This document shows positions 39,483 to 52,134 of a stretch of DNA of 64,000 nt, piece by piece. The stretch is from Flammulina velutipes (Eukaryota > Basidiomycota > Agaricomycetes > Agaricales > Physalacriaceae). The stretch spans positions 930,001 through 994,000 of the forward strand of contig CM022371.1 of NCBI GenBank assembly GCA_011800155.1, given 5' to 3'. Within the stretch, counting starts at the first letter, position 1, and the number at the start of each line of letters is the position of its first letter. Position numbers and translations under genes: made by a program. The notes beneath the pieces are model-generated. The model was not told the origin of the DNA and did not search any database. It was given only the letters and a program-made list of their open reading frames with translations.

Positions 39483-42400
39483 ATGTCGAACCTCGAGAGC
39501 GGAAATGCCTTTCAAAGAACAGCAGTGGGCGTGAGAGGGATGGATCTGGCGAGGTTGACGTTCCAAGCGTTGGGTGGGTCTCAGGATCTGAATTTGGCTT
39601 TTAGACTTTTTTTTTTGTCTGACGTTTCATGCAGGTATCATTTATTCTGACTTGGGTTAGCTTTTGGTTGTGTTCGTTGTCAATGGGTCAGTATGTGACG
39701 AGACATTGTAGGTACATCGCCGTTATACGCTCTCAATGGTATCTGGCCTTCGTCCGACCCAGCGCCGTCGCAGGAGGATGTGATTGGTGGAGTTAGCGCT
39801 ATTATCTGGGCCATCACGCTCGTGGCTCTATTGAAATATGTGCGTTCTGAAGTTGCATCTTTTTCGATCAGGTGGCTCATGACCGTCCAGGTGATAATTT
39901 CATTGCGCTTCGCGACGCGAGAAGGTTGGTTGGGCTGTCATTGTTCGTCGTTTCTCGTGGTCTCATTCAAGTACAGGCGAAGGTGGATCATTTGCGCTAT
40001 TTCAAGGACTCTATCCGCGTCAGGTAGACGATGGCACACTGGAACGCACACTAACTGGCGACTATGGACGGGAGTTAAAACGATTCGACCAGCCCAAGAA
40101 GCCTTCCGTTAAAGAGAGAATACGATGGCCGTTGCTTATATGGGTGCGTAACAATGGACTTTCATCCCATCCCGTTCCTAACCCATCATTAGTGTTTATT
40201 TGGAACGGCGTATGTCCCTCGTTATACATTCTCCAACAAACCTTCTAAAAGTTCATCATATTCACAGATTGATGATGTCAGACGGAATCTTCACTCCCGC
40301 TGTATCGGTGACAAGTGCAGTCGGTGGAATAGCCGTGGCCAAACCAGATGTCGCGGACAACATCGTACCCATTGCCATAGTGAATATACTCCTATCCCCC
40401 TTCAAGTATCACACTGATACGAAAGCTGTAGGGCTTCATTCTTCTAATTTTTCTCGTTCAGCAGTTTGGAACGGCCAGACTTGCTGTTGCGTTTAGCCCC
40501 AGTACGTATATCGTCTCGCAGCATGAAGAAGGGGATATATTTAATTGTCGTTCAGTCGCCCTAGTCTGGTTCGGACTACTCATGGGAACAGGCATCTACA
40601 ATATCACGTATCATCCTGGCATCTTTCGAGCCTTCGATCCTTCCCGTGCTATCCTTCGTGAGGACCACCTTCTCCTCTCGCATTCCAAGCTCATACGACT
40701 GTTCATCAGTCTTCGTGCGCACAAAGAACTACGACCTACTATCTGGCGTCCTCCTTGCACTGACTGGGTGCGAAGCGGTCTTTGCCAAGTATACCATCCA
40801 TTCACTCGCCGCGCTGTTCATCCTTCTGATCTTCCGCTTTTTAGTGTCGGTCAATTCAATGCTCTCTCAATACAAGTGAGCGCGCTCGGGATGAGCCAAA
40901 TTCAGGTTCTGAATTAATCATAGTTATCCTTTGGAACTGTGGTATACCCCGCCGTCCTATTCTCATACCTCGGACAAGGCGCACGCTTAATCTCAAATGG
41001 CGACGACATAATCGAGAACATTTTCTATCGCAGTATACCAGGACCAGTCAATGGTGCTCTATTCTGGTTAGTGTCATTTTCTTCTTGTCTTTTGAAATCT
41101 TTCTCACTGCGATCTCAGGATCATGTTTGTGTTCGCTATTTTGGCCACAGTACGTCTCTCAACTTGATGAGAGAAACGCTTGCTGACTTTAACGTTAAGC
41201 TGATAGCCTCACAAGCTCTAATCACCGCGACGTTCAGTCTGCTCCAGCAGCTCATCGTAATGAAGAGTTTCCCTCCTCTCCGAATGACGTACACATCCGA
41301 GACCATGCAAGGCCAGGTGTACATCTCCGCTGTCAACTGGACGCTCATGATCAGCACTATCATCGTCGTGGCCGCTTTTCCCAACCTCAGAGCAATGACA
41401 AATGCCTACGGATTCGCCGTAGCTACCGTCATGTTGTCAACGAGCGTCCTTATCGCGATACACATCCGATATGTTAAGAAGTTCTCCATCTTCTTAGCAT
41501 TGGCCTACGTCGTGTTCTTTGGGTTCTTAGATGCCCTACTTTGGGGCGCGTCATTGAAGAAGGTCCCCGAGGGCGCTTGGGTGCCACTCCTAATTGGTGG
41601 ATGTTTGTACGTCCCTGCTGGTTCTTTTCTTTTCCCGTGTCGTTTTTAAGCGGGCCTTCGTTTAGGGCTATATCGATGTGTCTATGGACTTGGGGGAAGG
41701 TGTGTGTGCTGGGTTATGGGGATTCATGTCGTCTGAACAGGTTTCATAGGGCCTCGAGGATGCTTTCGATGCTAAGAACAGGCAGAACCTGGCGGAAGTA
41801 GTATGCTTCAATCGAGGAAACGATAACGACGATGACGAGTTGAACGAGAGCGACGATGATGAGGACGATGAACCTACCCTCCTATATACCATGGCTCCCA
41901 GATCTGGCGCCAACAAGGATCCCAGCGAGAAGAACACTATACTTGAACGCAGACCTTTAGTCCGAACACGGAATTGTGCGATATTCCACAAGTTTACGGA
42001 AGGGAAGGGTGTTCCTCATAGTTTTATTGGTATGCGCTGCTTCGACGCTAACCATGTGCGGCTGTCTGACGGCGTTCTGATAGGTTTAATTCGCCAGTGG
42101 CCGTCTCTTCCAGAAGTCATGGTAAGATATTCCGGTGTGTTCACAGAGAGAAAAGCTGATATTGCATAGATATTCCTTTCGGTACGCATCGTACCGATAG
42201 CGCGAGTGCCCCCAGAAGACCGATACATCGTATCCAAAACGCGTTCGATACCAGGTCAGACTTCTTTGTTTTATCTTGAATCCGACTGGCTGACAGTTTG
42301 TGCAGGATGCTATGGCGCGACGTATTGCGTTGGCTTCAGAGAGAAGTTCAACATAAATGTAAGCTTGGCTTGTCGAAAGTATATTGATTGATTGCTGACT

Positions 42401-42866
42401 GGACGTGACAGAACGACGAACTACTCGACAAGATCTGCGCGCTTGAACGTTCACTAAACTCACATCATGGCCGAACTACCGCTGAGAGGATACGAAGAGT
42501 TTCAGGCGCTGTCACTCATATGTTGGTTTAACGTTCCGTGCATGATACGGCTGATCTCATTGACTCTGACAGAGTTCCCTATTACTATGTTATCAGCCGC
42601 CAGACGAACGGAGGACGTCTCCGCCCAGTCGTCAATTGGGTACGAAAAGCCCTCATCGAGAATGTGTATCGCCGCCTTGGTGGGTATCCCAACTCAATCG
42701 TGAGAAGAGAGACGCTAACTCGATCTAGCGACGATGTTTCCACAGACGGCGAATTGGAATAATTCTGCAGACGAGTAAGTGGTTGTTGACGGGGTCGTGG
42801 GGATAGCCAATGCTTACCTGCTCATTTTCTAGAATCATACATGTCGGTATCAACGCTATCATTTAA
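39483..42866 (+). CDS. HAK/KUP family high-affinity potassium transporter
   Basis: About fourteen exons from ATG 39483 (MSNLESGNAFQRTAVGVRG). Joined exons give the K_trans family. The first membrane region carries the selectivity signature IIYSDLGTSPLYALNG, followed by DVIGGVSAIIWAITLVALLKY, EGEGGSFAL, LFGTALMMSDGIFTPAVSVTSAVGG, YLGQGARL, ASQALITATFSLLQQ and YISAVNWTLMI. About 12 membrane segments end near 41640. A long cytosolic tail has an acidic stretch (ELNESDDDEDDEP) and the C-terminal domain with SFIGLIRQWPSLPEVM, PIARVPPEDRY and CYGATYCVGFRE. It imports K+ against its gradient at the plasma membrane. No stop or frameshift is needed if short introns are accepted, including CTA/TAG-rich ones in the transmembrane part. 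Confidence 0.85.
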
Positions 42867-43371
42867 AAATGAGGAGGTGTTTTCGGTTTGTGAGTCGGAT
42901 TTTGTACATGTATATTTTAGTTTGTAAAGTGTAATTCCTGTTGGTCAGTCAACTACAAGACCCGGCCGGGGCGTCGTGCCAGGCCTCACGCTAGAGAAGA
43001 AGATCACAAAGGGAAGGCAGTCGAAGTTCGAACGGATCGATGCATCTTTAGGTCGAGGGTCAGGATGTGGTGGCGGCGGCGGCGGGGAACAACCGAAGGC
43101 AGTAGTACTCCAGTAATATGCTCAACACATTCAAGGAAGACCCCGCCATGCGCATGTCACTCTAGCTATGCTCCTCGCAGCAAGGAGCACCCATATGAAT
43201 CCAAGTGAATAGGAAAATGTGGGGTCAAGATTGAATCTGAAACTTGAGATAGTGACAAGCTATTTGTGCCATTGGTCTACACATAAACTTGTCCACATTC
43301 ACCCACGAGGTAGACACGACCTGTTGTAAATGAATCGCACAGCCACGGACGACACTTGATCAAAAACGACC
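42867..43371. other. Intergenic
   Basis: 505 bp with a short GGC repeat (GGTGGCGGCGGCGGCGGGG, about 43070-43088). I see no gene. Confidence 0.4.
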
Positions 43372-44793
43372 ATGATCCTATACCATGCGCTCAAGTACTT
43401 GCTTTCTCCTCCCCATCCTGACAAAGTACCGAACACTATGCCTCACGATTTGCCTTCTCCATCGAAACTCTTGCACCCTATTCTCGACAAGTACTCTTTC
43501 GACGACAGCATCGCGCACGCCATCTCGATGCTGAAGGAACGACTGAAATTCGATGTTCACACCTTGAGGGATCTTGAGGCTATGAACGTAACGGATGTCG
43601 GTCAATATCGTTCTGAGAAGGTTATGCACGAGCATATCGTGATTCAATACGCCTACCAGCCTAACGAAACCCAGCCGCCTCTTCCTGTTGACACGCGAGT
43701 AGGGCGCTTCGAGCGCTACAAATGTTCCAGTAACAAAACCGATAAGCTGGATTCATCGCCGTGAGTGCCCATGCAACCAGCAGTCTCATATTTACTTACA
43801 GTCGACGCTCCATAGACTGGTCAAGGAGATAATTCAAGCAAGCATGAACCAGGTGAAATTAGATAACGTCCGCATCAGCAATAAAGTCGAGATGGACTCC
43901 GCCAATGTTGGTGTCGTCCAATCCCACTACTGTTTACTACGATCCTTCGCCCCTCTCTTTGGCTCCCTCAACTTCCTCCAGGTCCTCGCCATCGCCAATG
44001 CTGTCTCATCAGTCGCCAGTGAATACAGTTCTCTTCATCACATGTGTCTGTGGTTTGCGACCACCTTCTACCTCTCGATCAAGAAATTCATCTCCTTCGA
44101 CGGTCGCGAAAACATCTCGAAGGGCATCATCTCCAGACTCGGGATGTTCAGAAATGTTACACTTGTTAACCGTGACAGTGGAGCCCTCACCTTTGGGTCA
44201 ACGGGAACACTAGGCAACCTTTACGCTAACCACTTCGCTCAAGGGGTTTCTCGTAAAGACCTGGAGGATTTGAGGAAGGTGATTGAAAGGGATGAGATTC
44301 TGCTCAGGAAAGAAGGAAACCTGCAGCTTCTACAAGTCTCATCCATCGTCACTGCTGCGCGGTTGCAGCAGGATCTACTTTATGGTTTCTTCCGAGACCA
44401 GTCTCAGGCTGTCAAGGACCGCTTGGTATGTTCTCTTTGATTTACTGTTTCCTATCACTGATACATGTCTTTTTATAGGAAGAAGAGGAGCGCAAGCGGG
44501 TTTGTGTTTCTTTGATTATGTTTTGGGACAATTCCTGATAGCACCGTATAGGAGGCTGACCGCACGCGGCTTGAGGTGGCGGAGGCTGGTCAAGTGGCTG
44601 AGCACAAGAGGGCTGAAGATGAGCGCAAACGTGCTGACGCAGCGGAGGCTGGCCAGGCGGCTGAGCGTAAGCGGGCGGAGGCTGCGCTTGCGGAGATTGT
44701 AAGTTCATCTTCTATCTCATCACATAGATCCCAACCAACTCATTGCTTTCCAGGCAACTCTCCGTCTCCTCTTGGAGAACCAGAAGAAGTAGT
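43372..44793 (+). CDS. Unrecognised protein with a C-terminal coiled coil
   Basis: Five exons: 43372 to about 43760, about 43819-44425, then short exons ending with TAG at 44791-44793. The middle part is hydrophobic and helical, as in HYCLLRSFAPLFGSLNFLQVLAIANAVSSVASEYSS and TFYLSIKKFISF, so one or two membrane-associated or amphipathic helices are possible. The tail is an Ala/Glu/Arg coiled coil with near-repeated units (AEAGQVAEHKRAEDERKRAD / AEAGQAAERKRAEAALAEI). The repeats match at DNA level, so they arose by local duplication. No family recognised. It lies next to the FunK1 gene in a more lineage-specific stretch. Confidence 0.6.
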
Positions 44794-45122
44794 GAATAGA
44801 ATTTCAGAATTTCCAGTCTTGGACCTTGCTTTTTTATCGTACTCTTGCTATGTTTTGATGTTTGCTGTGATGTTGTATTTACTTGCTCTGTTATCAATTC
44901 GTCGTCGTTTGGCTGATGCTCGAAACTTGGGCGGATTTACATAGCCGGCGGCATCGTTCATTTGTGCCGCGTATGGCGATCACGTGCTTTTGATCATCTT
45001 GAACACGAACCTTCACCATTGTCGGATTTCTATATTTATTGTTCAACGTGTGCGCGCGCCGAACAAAGAAGTAGATATATAAGCTGGACGAGTTGAGCTC
45101 TTGTCCTTTATCTCTCACCATC
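44794..45122. promoter_or_regulatory. Intergenic with TATA box of the FunK1 gene
   Basis: 329 bp. TATATAAG at 45076-45083 stands about 40 bp before the ATG at 45123, a plausible TATA box. Nothing else seen. Confidence 0.45.
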
Positions 45123-47866
45123 ATGTCTAACCAAGGCACTCCCCCACCTCAGCCTCAGACAGGTCCTGTCGTGAACGAATCTCCTCGACGGTATTTCAAA
45201 ATACACAACGGTGCTGCCCATACTCAAGGGCTAGCTGAAATGCGAGGAAATCTCCTCGAATCATCCAACGATCACCTCATATCGTGTTCTGTGGACGATT
45301 GGTTCGCAACCTACACAAAGTACTCCGACATCAAGCAATGGACCTCCACCGAATGGAAAGCACTTCTTCATCACGTCGAGAAAACTCTCAAACAGAAGAA
45401 ACTCTTGAACTCCTCTGGCTGGAAATCCATTCGCGACAAGACCTCCAAAGGTCACAAGGAGGATATTGTTTTCAAAGGTATCGAAGGCATTGCCGAGGCC
45501 GTGCACAGCGCAACAGTCTCCCTCCAGCCCGCACTTCAAAACACGACAGTCATTCAATGCTGCCCCCGCGAGACCACGGCGTCTGAGGTCCCTGGCTCGT
45601 CGTTCATGTCAGACGCTCGCGCCGTACTCGTGCCTCAACGGGAACAGCCTCAGGGAACCACACGTCGATCGGAGCGAATCTCCAACAAGACTCCAGCAAA
45701 CTACAAAGAACCGGACAAGTTGATCTCGACTCGGAGTTCCGACACTGTCATGCCAGCTGAGTTCAAGTTGTTTAAAACCCCAGACGATTGTCACAAGGTG
45801 AGTGTGGTTCATACCGTTGATCTCTCATATGTTTTAATCAATCATTTAGAATGAATCTCAGCTTTTGGGTGGCGCCAGTCACATCCTCTACAACGATCCT
45901 TGTCGTCGATTCGTCATTGGGTTAACAATCGAAGGCGATGAAATGCGCCTGTGGCATTTTTCTCGCTCGCATATTGCCATCTGTTCTTTTGACTATCACA
46001 AGGTATGTTTCTCTCGTTCGGAGCCTACAGACGGCTGTCTGACGTCTTGGTTAGCACCCCAAACACTTCATCCACTTTCTCATATTCATCCTCTTCGCGC
46101 CGACTCAGGCCCTTGGATTCGATCCGACCATCAAACGTGTGGTGGATGGGGAAAAGAAGGTCGCCTACCAGTACCAAGTCGGCGATGAGTGGTACCAAAC
46201 GATCGGTAATCCTCTCGCCGAGCGAAGCTGTCTGCCAATTGTCGCAAGGGCTACCCGTGTCTGGGAAGTCAGAAAAATACTCGGCTTTGATCTGGACGGA
46301 AACCCGCAACTAGACACGATCGTCCAAGTCCTGAAAGACGTTTGGCTCTTCGAGGACGTCAAAGGGGAGAAGGCAATTCAAAATGCCATCTTCAACAATC
46401 TGCGGAAGCTAGACGAGGGCACTCCGGAAGCGGGAACACCTCTGAGTATCGTCGAAAAGGCCAGACCACACTTCATGACGATCCTTGAGGACGTGGCTGT
46501 CGAGTTTAACGGACGAAAGGACATCACGTCTGGTCCATGCCAACCCTGGAAGCCTGCTCAGTTCACCTATGCTGCCCCAAAAAAAGCGAAACCGGCGACA
46601 GTCGAAGGGTCTCAACGACAAAGTTGTCCAGAAGGAACCCTTCACACGGAGGAGAACCGCACAACGGTTCCGCTTCGACACACCCCTCGTATACACCGAC
46701 GGACTATTTTCAAGGAACGTTGCGACACTATATACGCTCTGCACGATTTTCGGGACCTGGCGGAGTGCCTCAGGCATAATATCGAAGGTATGTCTACTAC
46801 ATTTCCAAGACGCCAATACTTACCCGACGACATAGCATTGTGGTATATGCGCCTGGCGGGATACGTCCATCGGGACATAAGTGGCGGTAATTGCATGTGG
46901 CATCGGTCAGAAGGTCAAGGAAAGATTTCCGACCTGGAATATGCTAAACCGTACGATGACATACCACTTCATGATCCTCGAACTGTGCGTTGCTTCTTTT
47001 CCCCAATCCTTGTTAAAATGACTGAACCACCACTCTAGGGTACACCCGAATTCATGGCCGTCGAGTCACAAAGCAATGAATACCTTCATTTACCTGCACA
47101 ACCAGCCGAAGACCGTTACTCCGACCCATTGAAAGCGAAGGAATCGAACTTGATCCCCTTCACATACAATTTCCTCCATGACCTTGAATCTGTCTATTGG
47201 ATGTTCGTGTGGTTTCTTTTCAACCGCATGCCTGACACCTACGTCAAGCCGCCAGCCCCTACGACTGACGAACTCCGGGGAACACAGCAAACTATTGCTC
47301 ACACTGGCGACGAAATCGTCACAGAGGAATCCAAGTTGACCGAACAACTTGACAGTATCAAAAAAGTTGGCCGAGAGCTGTTCAATTGCGGTGTGAAGGG
47401 TTCACCAGCACGGGTCGCCGTGATAACGCGTGGGGATCCTAACAAGATCATCGACATCTTGCTACCACTTTACGCAAAGTGCTTCCACCTTACCAAAGGG
47501 CTTATCTTCCTCACAAATTTGAAGAGTGCTTATGTGTCGCTGGAGGCTTCTCATCCTGTTCTCAACTCTCGCAGTATCCCAAGATGGGAGATGGACCTGT
47601 TCACGTACGCCCCATACCAGAGGTTCCGCCAATTATTGCAGGATGTCTTGGATTATATTGCCGTGTCGGGAAAGTCTATGGTGGTACCTCTTCCTGGATT
47701 TCAACCGCCGCCGTCCGAGCCGAAGACTGGCTTGAAACGTACGCATGACACCGTTCACCCTACTGGTGTTCCGGTTGAGGAAAACGAGAAGGAGCGGCCG
47801 ATGAAGAGGATTAGACCCGCGCCACCAAAGTCGGACGAAATAAAGAAAGGCAAAAGAGGAATCTAG
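45123..47866 (+). CDS. FunK1-type protein kinase
   Basis: Five exons from ATG 45123 to TAG 47866, with introns near 45799-45850, 46002-46053, 46790-46835 and 46986-47038. The N-terminal 230 residues are Ser/Thr-rich and regulatory. The fungal kinase domain follows: LLGGASHILYNDPCRRFVIGL early, then GYVHRDISGGNCM (catalytic loop HRDxSxGN), KISDLEYAK in place of the DFG loop, GTPEFMAVE for the APE segment, and HDLESVYWMFVWFLF. This pattern defines FunK1, a kinase family multiplied in mushroom-forming fungi and linked to multicellularity. The C-terminus has basic, nuclear-signal-like stretches (KRTHD, RPMKRIRPAPPK). Substrate unknown. Key residues are present, with DLE usual for the family. Confidence 0.85.
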
Positions 47867-48042
47867 ATATGTTTTAGCAACACTATTGAATATTTCTACG
47901 ACCTTGAACTAGTCTTTTATACGTATCATAGTGATTTGTGTAGCAAGCGAAAGGTGCGGCGTCAATGTGACGTCCTTATCACTTTTTTGGGCATCGATCG
48001 GGAGCTTGAGTGACTCATAACATTGAACGTTCTTAAGTCCCA

Positions 48043-48555
48043 ATGTCCGAGAATAATGCGTCGTCCGTTGCCAGTGAAGAGAAGTCCGAACCTTTAACAC
48101 AAGCGGAGAAAGATGTTCTGGCCGCTCAGCGTGATGCGTTGCTTGTTCGTTTCTCTTTTTGTGATCCTCTCCAAATTCTGACGGTTATAACGCACGGCAG
48201 GACGCTATCTTAGTGGCCAAAAGGACCGTCCCTTATCCTCCGGAAGAAGCAGAAGATATTGTGCGTTAACTGCATCTTTCTGTACTCAAAATGACCTTCG
48301 TCGTAGCCTCATGGGCTCGATGAATATGACGAGGCAGTGTTAAATGCGTCGGCCCAAGCTACTGCGGCGTTCGAAGAGTGGGTTGCTCAGCTTAGTCCTC
48401 GTGAGAGAGGTAAGATACTTTCTATGACTGTACTATTCTCTACTAGCTCTCAACCGCGCTATATAGACGCGACCTGGTCGGTGAAGTCCTACTATCCCTA
48501 TCAAGTAGACGACCCATATGATGATGAAGGACTGACCTGGTTAATCGACTTCTAA
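48043..48555 (+). CDS. Small unknown protein, paralogue 1 of the pair flanking the mannosidase
   Basis: Four exons: 48043-48144, 48201-48260, 48307-48409, 48467-48555 (117 aa). It is acidic, with the core VPYPPEEAEDIPHGLDEYDEAVL and the EEWVAQLSPRER segment. The gene at 51531-52041 has the same exon structure and the same core, so they are tandem paralogues. There is no signal peptide, membrane span or known domain. Conserved intron phases argue that both are real genes. Confidence 0.6.
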
Positions 48556-48734
48556 TCTTGTCTAATCATTTTTGTCATTGTTTACGTACATCAGCCTTTC
48601 TCTCCTTCACTTACCGCAGCTTACCGCCACACCACCACTGACCACATGTAAATCAAGTACTTCCCTGGACCTATCAGTCACCTGCACGGTCATCTGTACT
48701 TTCCTTAGCCTTTAGTATTTCCTCAAAAGCCGTG

Positions 48735-51241
48735 ATGCTTCTTTTACTCATCTGGTTGGACTTCGTGACCATGACCATGTCAAACTGGAAAAGACTCTCC
48801 TTTGCATTGTTAGGAATATCGGCGAGCGCACTTGGGCAATGTCCGGATTACACGTCTTATTCTCAGGTAAGGGCTTGGGTTCAACTTGGGAGATGAATGA
48901 ATATCAACGGAGCACTATAGGAACCTCATGGAGACGCGTCTACTGGCCCTCTTGCGCTTCCGTACATGAGACCTGAGCCCGCTTGCCGGACGTTCAATAG
49001 CTCTGCCGTCGAGGTGAGTAGGTTAACCACAACAGGAAAGGACTTGACTCGGAGCTGATAATTCGCTGCAGCAAGTTGTGGAAGACATGAAGGCGCGCCT
49101 GAAGGATCCAGACCTTGCGCGACTTTTTGAGAACACCTTCCCCAATACCCTTGGTGAGTATCGTTTGAACTGGCATGTACATCAAAGTTGACGGTGACTC
49201 AAGATACGACTGTTCGGTATTATAATTCCGTACGTCTTGTCATGACCGCCTGGAACTTAGTTTTTGACGTTTCAATAGACTGAGAACTTGGCATTCATCA
49301 TTACTGGGGTACGTCTATATACAAGTTGACTCAGTTGCTCCTCCAATTCAACCGAATCATTGCCAGGATATAACGTAGGGCCTGCTCTCTCACACTCAAA
49401 TCCAATGTCTAAACGCACCTTAGCGCCCAATGGTTGCGAGATACCGCTAATCAGGTAATCTATATGAGTTTAACAGTCAACGAACGGGCCTCACACTCTT
49501 GCAGTTCGCGCATTACCACTCTCTCCTGGCTATCGATCCAGAACTTGCCCTGCTCGTGAAGGGCGTCATCAATAATGAGGCTCGCTACGTCGCTGAGTAT
49601 CCCTACTGTACGTAGCTCCTCTGGCTTCGTCATGCGATTGACAGACATACTTTATAGGTGGTGCATTCCAGCCTCCGCCGGAAAGTGGACTTGCTCCAAC
49701 GCACAACGATTGGGCCGATGGGGTCACCGTCAATCCGTATGCATGACTTATTGTCGCGTTAGCAAAGGTTGACGTCGTTGTTAACAGGCCGGTCAACAAC
49801 CAAACTGTATTCGAATGCAAGGTATGTTAACCCATTCTCTCTCACATTGTACCTCTTTCTTAAGCCACCCAGTACGAGATCGACTCCCTCTGTGGATTCC
49901 TCAAACTCTCCCGGTCGTACTACAACAGTACCAAAGACGCCTCCTTCATGAACGACAACTGTCAGTGATTGATTCGTTCCTCTAAGCTGCCTGCTAGCAT
50001 CCAATTTATACGACTTCAGGGTTCGCCGCAATCTCCCAAATCTTTCGCGTCATCGACGAACAATCCCAACCAACGTTCACGCCCGATTTCACGTTCCAGT
50101 CGTATTACAACTGGACAGGCGGGAGTGGCGCGTTATCGCCTCGGGTGCCCAATGGAGGGAACGGCGAGCCCAAAGCGTACACGGGTATGGTCGGTACACA
50201 CCATCGCCCGTCGGATGATATCAGCACGTACGCTTTCCTCACACCGGCGAATGCCATGTTGAGCGTTGAGCTGGGACATCTGGCGGAGTTGTTGGATGAG
50301 GTGGGTGTGCAGCAGGATGTTAGTGGTGATGCGCGGGAATGGAGTACAAGGATCAAAGATGCAATCTGGGAACATACAGTGAGTTCTCTTGTAGGGCGCT
50401 TCACTTGTCAGTGTGCTGAGTGGTTGATGTAGGTTGTTGATGATATTTTCGCCTACGAGACGAATGGTTTGTCCCGCTCTGATTTCTGATTTCAAACCTA
50501 ATGCTTGACAATAGGCTTCGGGGCTAGATATGTTATGGATGATGCGAACGTCCCAGTACGTTTTTCATACTAGGTTCTCCCTGCTCATTGCTTATATTCG
50601 TTCAAGTCTCTCTTGTCGCTACCATACCTTGGATTCCTACCCAAGGACGATCCAACCTACGTAAAGACCAGAAACCTGCTCATGTCTCCCAAGAACCCGT
50701 ACTATGCGTCGGGAGGTGGGTTCAGTGGCGTCGGGTACGTGACTAGAGTTTCAAGTTCTTGAATATTTCTTGATAGGATGTCAGTGGTCCGCACGTCAAT
50801 CCATGGAGCCCATGGTGAGTTCAATCGTGATGGAATTCTTCAAGTTGGATATACTTACTGATGAATTTCATGATCAGGCCGATGTCGCATATCTCCTACA
50901 TCTTTGGGACTGACAATGATGAAGAGATATTGAGCTCACTGTATACCATCGCCAATGTTCGTTTCGTGCCCATTTGATTGTCGCTTACTGACGACTGGAT
51001 TTACGTGCAGAACACAAACAAGCTAGGACTTATTCACGAGTCACAATCCATCTACAACGGGTCACAGTACACGAGAAGCTGGTTCGCTTGGGCCAACAGT
51101 TATTTTGCAGAGTGCGTAGTTCCCTCCCATGCTTGCTGGTTTGACTAATTAATACCTGACAGGATGTTACTTGATCTGGCGGAGAGGAAACCTGGGTTGA
51201 TTTTCACAGAGGACATAAGTTACAGACCAGGGCAGAAATGA
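48735..51241 (+). CDS. Secreted GH125 exo-alpha-1,6-mannosidase
   Basis: Many exons. The ATG is at 48735, or 48777, which gives the neat signal peptide MSNWKRLSFALLGISASALG. The mature part shows glycoside hydrolase family 125 blocks in order: DTTVRYYNSTENLAFIITGDITAQWLRDTANQ, EIDSLCGFLKLSRSYYN, HHRPSDDISTYAFLTPANAMLSV, VMDDANVPSLLSLPYLG, GGFSGVGGPHVNPWSPWPMSHISYIFG and LIHESQSIYNGSQYTRSWFAWANS. Family members remove non-reducing alpha-1,6-mannose from N-glycans by inversion without a metal. Several Asn-X-Ser/Thr sites fit a secreted protein. One exon (49367-49374) is only 8 nt and restores GDITAQW. Confidence 0.85.
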
Positions 51242-51530
51242 AGATGGTGGGATCTCTGCTCGAAAACAAAGGTCCTCACGACCGAGACGTCTACATTTTG
51301 TACTGCCGGGTGCCATCCTGTCTTAGACTGTCCACCACAGGGAAATCAACATTAATTCACGTCAGGTCTACAGGAATTCGAACAGCGGGGAATATTGACC
51401 CTATTCTTTTGTATGACTCACGTTTTGTCGGCCCTCATTCGCTCAACGTTTAGTTGTTCCCGCAGAGAGCTCTGTAGAGTGGCTTTCGTTATCGTACGGC
51501 CACGCACCCTATCCGCAACTAATTCTAACC

Positions 51531-52041
51531 ATGAACCACAGCCATCTGAGTCAAATGACTGCGTCGCAGAAGGTGGGCGACCCCGAAACTCTAACTCAAC
51601 AGGAGAGAGATGATTTGATTGCTAAAAGCATTGTGATGGTGGTGCGCCACCTCATTTACTTACCCTTTCGTCATAAGGCAGAATGCTATCGCAGACGCAA
51701 AAAGGAGTGTCCCTTATCCCCCGGAAGAAGCGGAAGATATTGTGAGTTACCTTGAATTCGACATCCCACGTAGCCACGACCTTTGCCTCAGCCTCACGGG
51801 CACGATGAGTATGATGAGGCGGTATTGACTGCGTCGACCCCAGCTTGGAATGCGTACCAAGAGTGGCTCAACCAGCTCAGTCCTAGTGAAAGATGTCAGT
51901 CACCAATGACCATTACAGCACCCAATACAACTCACCATTTCTATAGCGGTACTGACGGCGGCCTACTACCCTCATCAACAATTCGAGATGTACGATGACA
52001 AAACCTTCTGGGGAGATCTCCCCCCGTCGTTATTGGGATGA
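51531..52041 (+). CDS. Small unknown protein, paralogue 2 of the pair flanking the mannosidase
   Basis: Four exons with the same layout as the gene at 48043. Exon 2 (AKRSVPYPPEEAEDI) and exon 3 (PHGHDEYDEAVLTAS...LNQLSPSER) match it closely. The N- and C-termini differ, the latter ending FWGDLPPSLLG. Intron 1 begins GTGATG at about 51633. It follows the mannosidase gene by 289 bp. Function unknown. The pair probably arose by a duplication spanning or flanking the mannosidase. Confidence 0.58.
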
Positions 52042-52134
52042 TTCATAACTTCATACTTGAATATAAAACAAGAGATCGTTATAATACGTTAAAGATTTCG
52101 TCCGTTACAATTGGAAGAATGACAAGTTACAGTC

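Noticed and set aside
40200..40600. Apparent stops in the HAK transporter that could make it a pseudogene
   Set aside because: Each stop falls inside a short GT..AG intron, and the conserved transmembrane blocks rejoin in frame.
43070..43088. Short GGC repeat as a possible microsatellite or CRISPR-like array
   Set aside because: Only a few units with no spacer structure; nothing beyond a small simple repeat.
46554..46835. A frame break in the FunK1 gene, suggested by alternate frames that look kinase-like
   Set aside because: The main frame stays open, and an intron near 46790-46835 restores the HRD block, so no disruption is needed.
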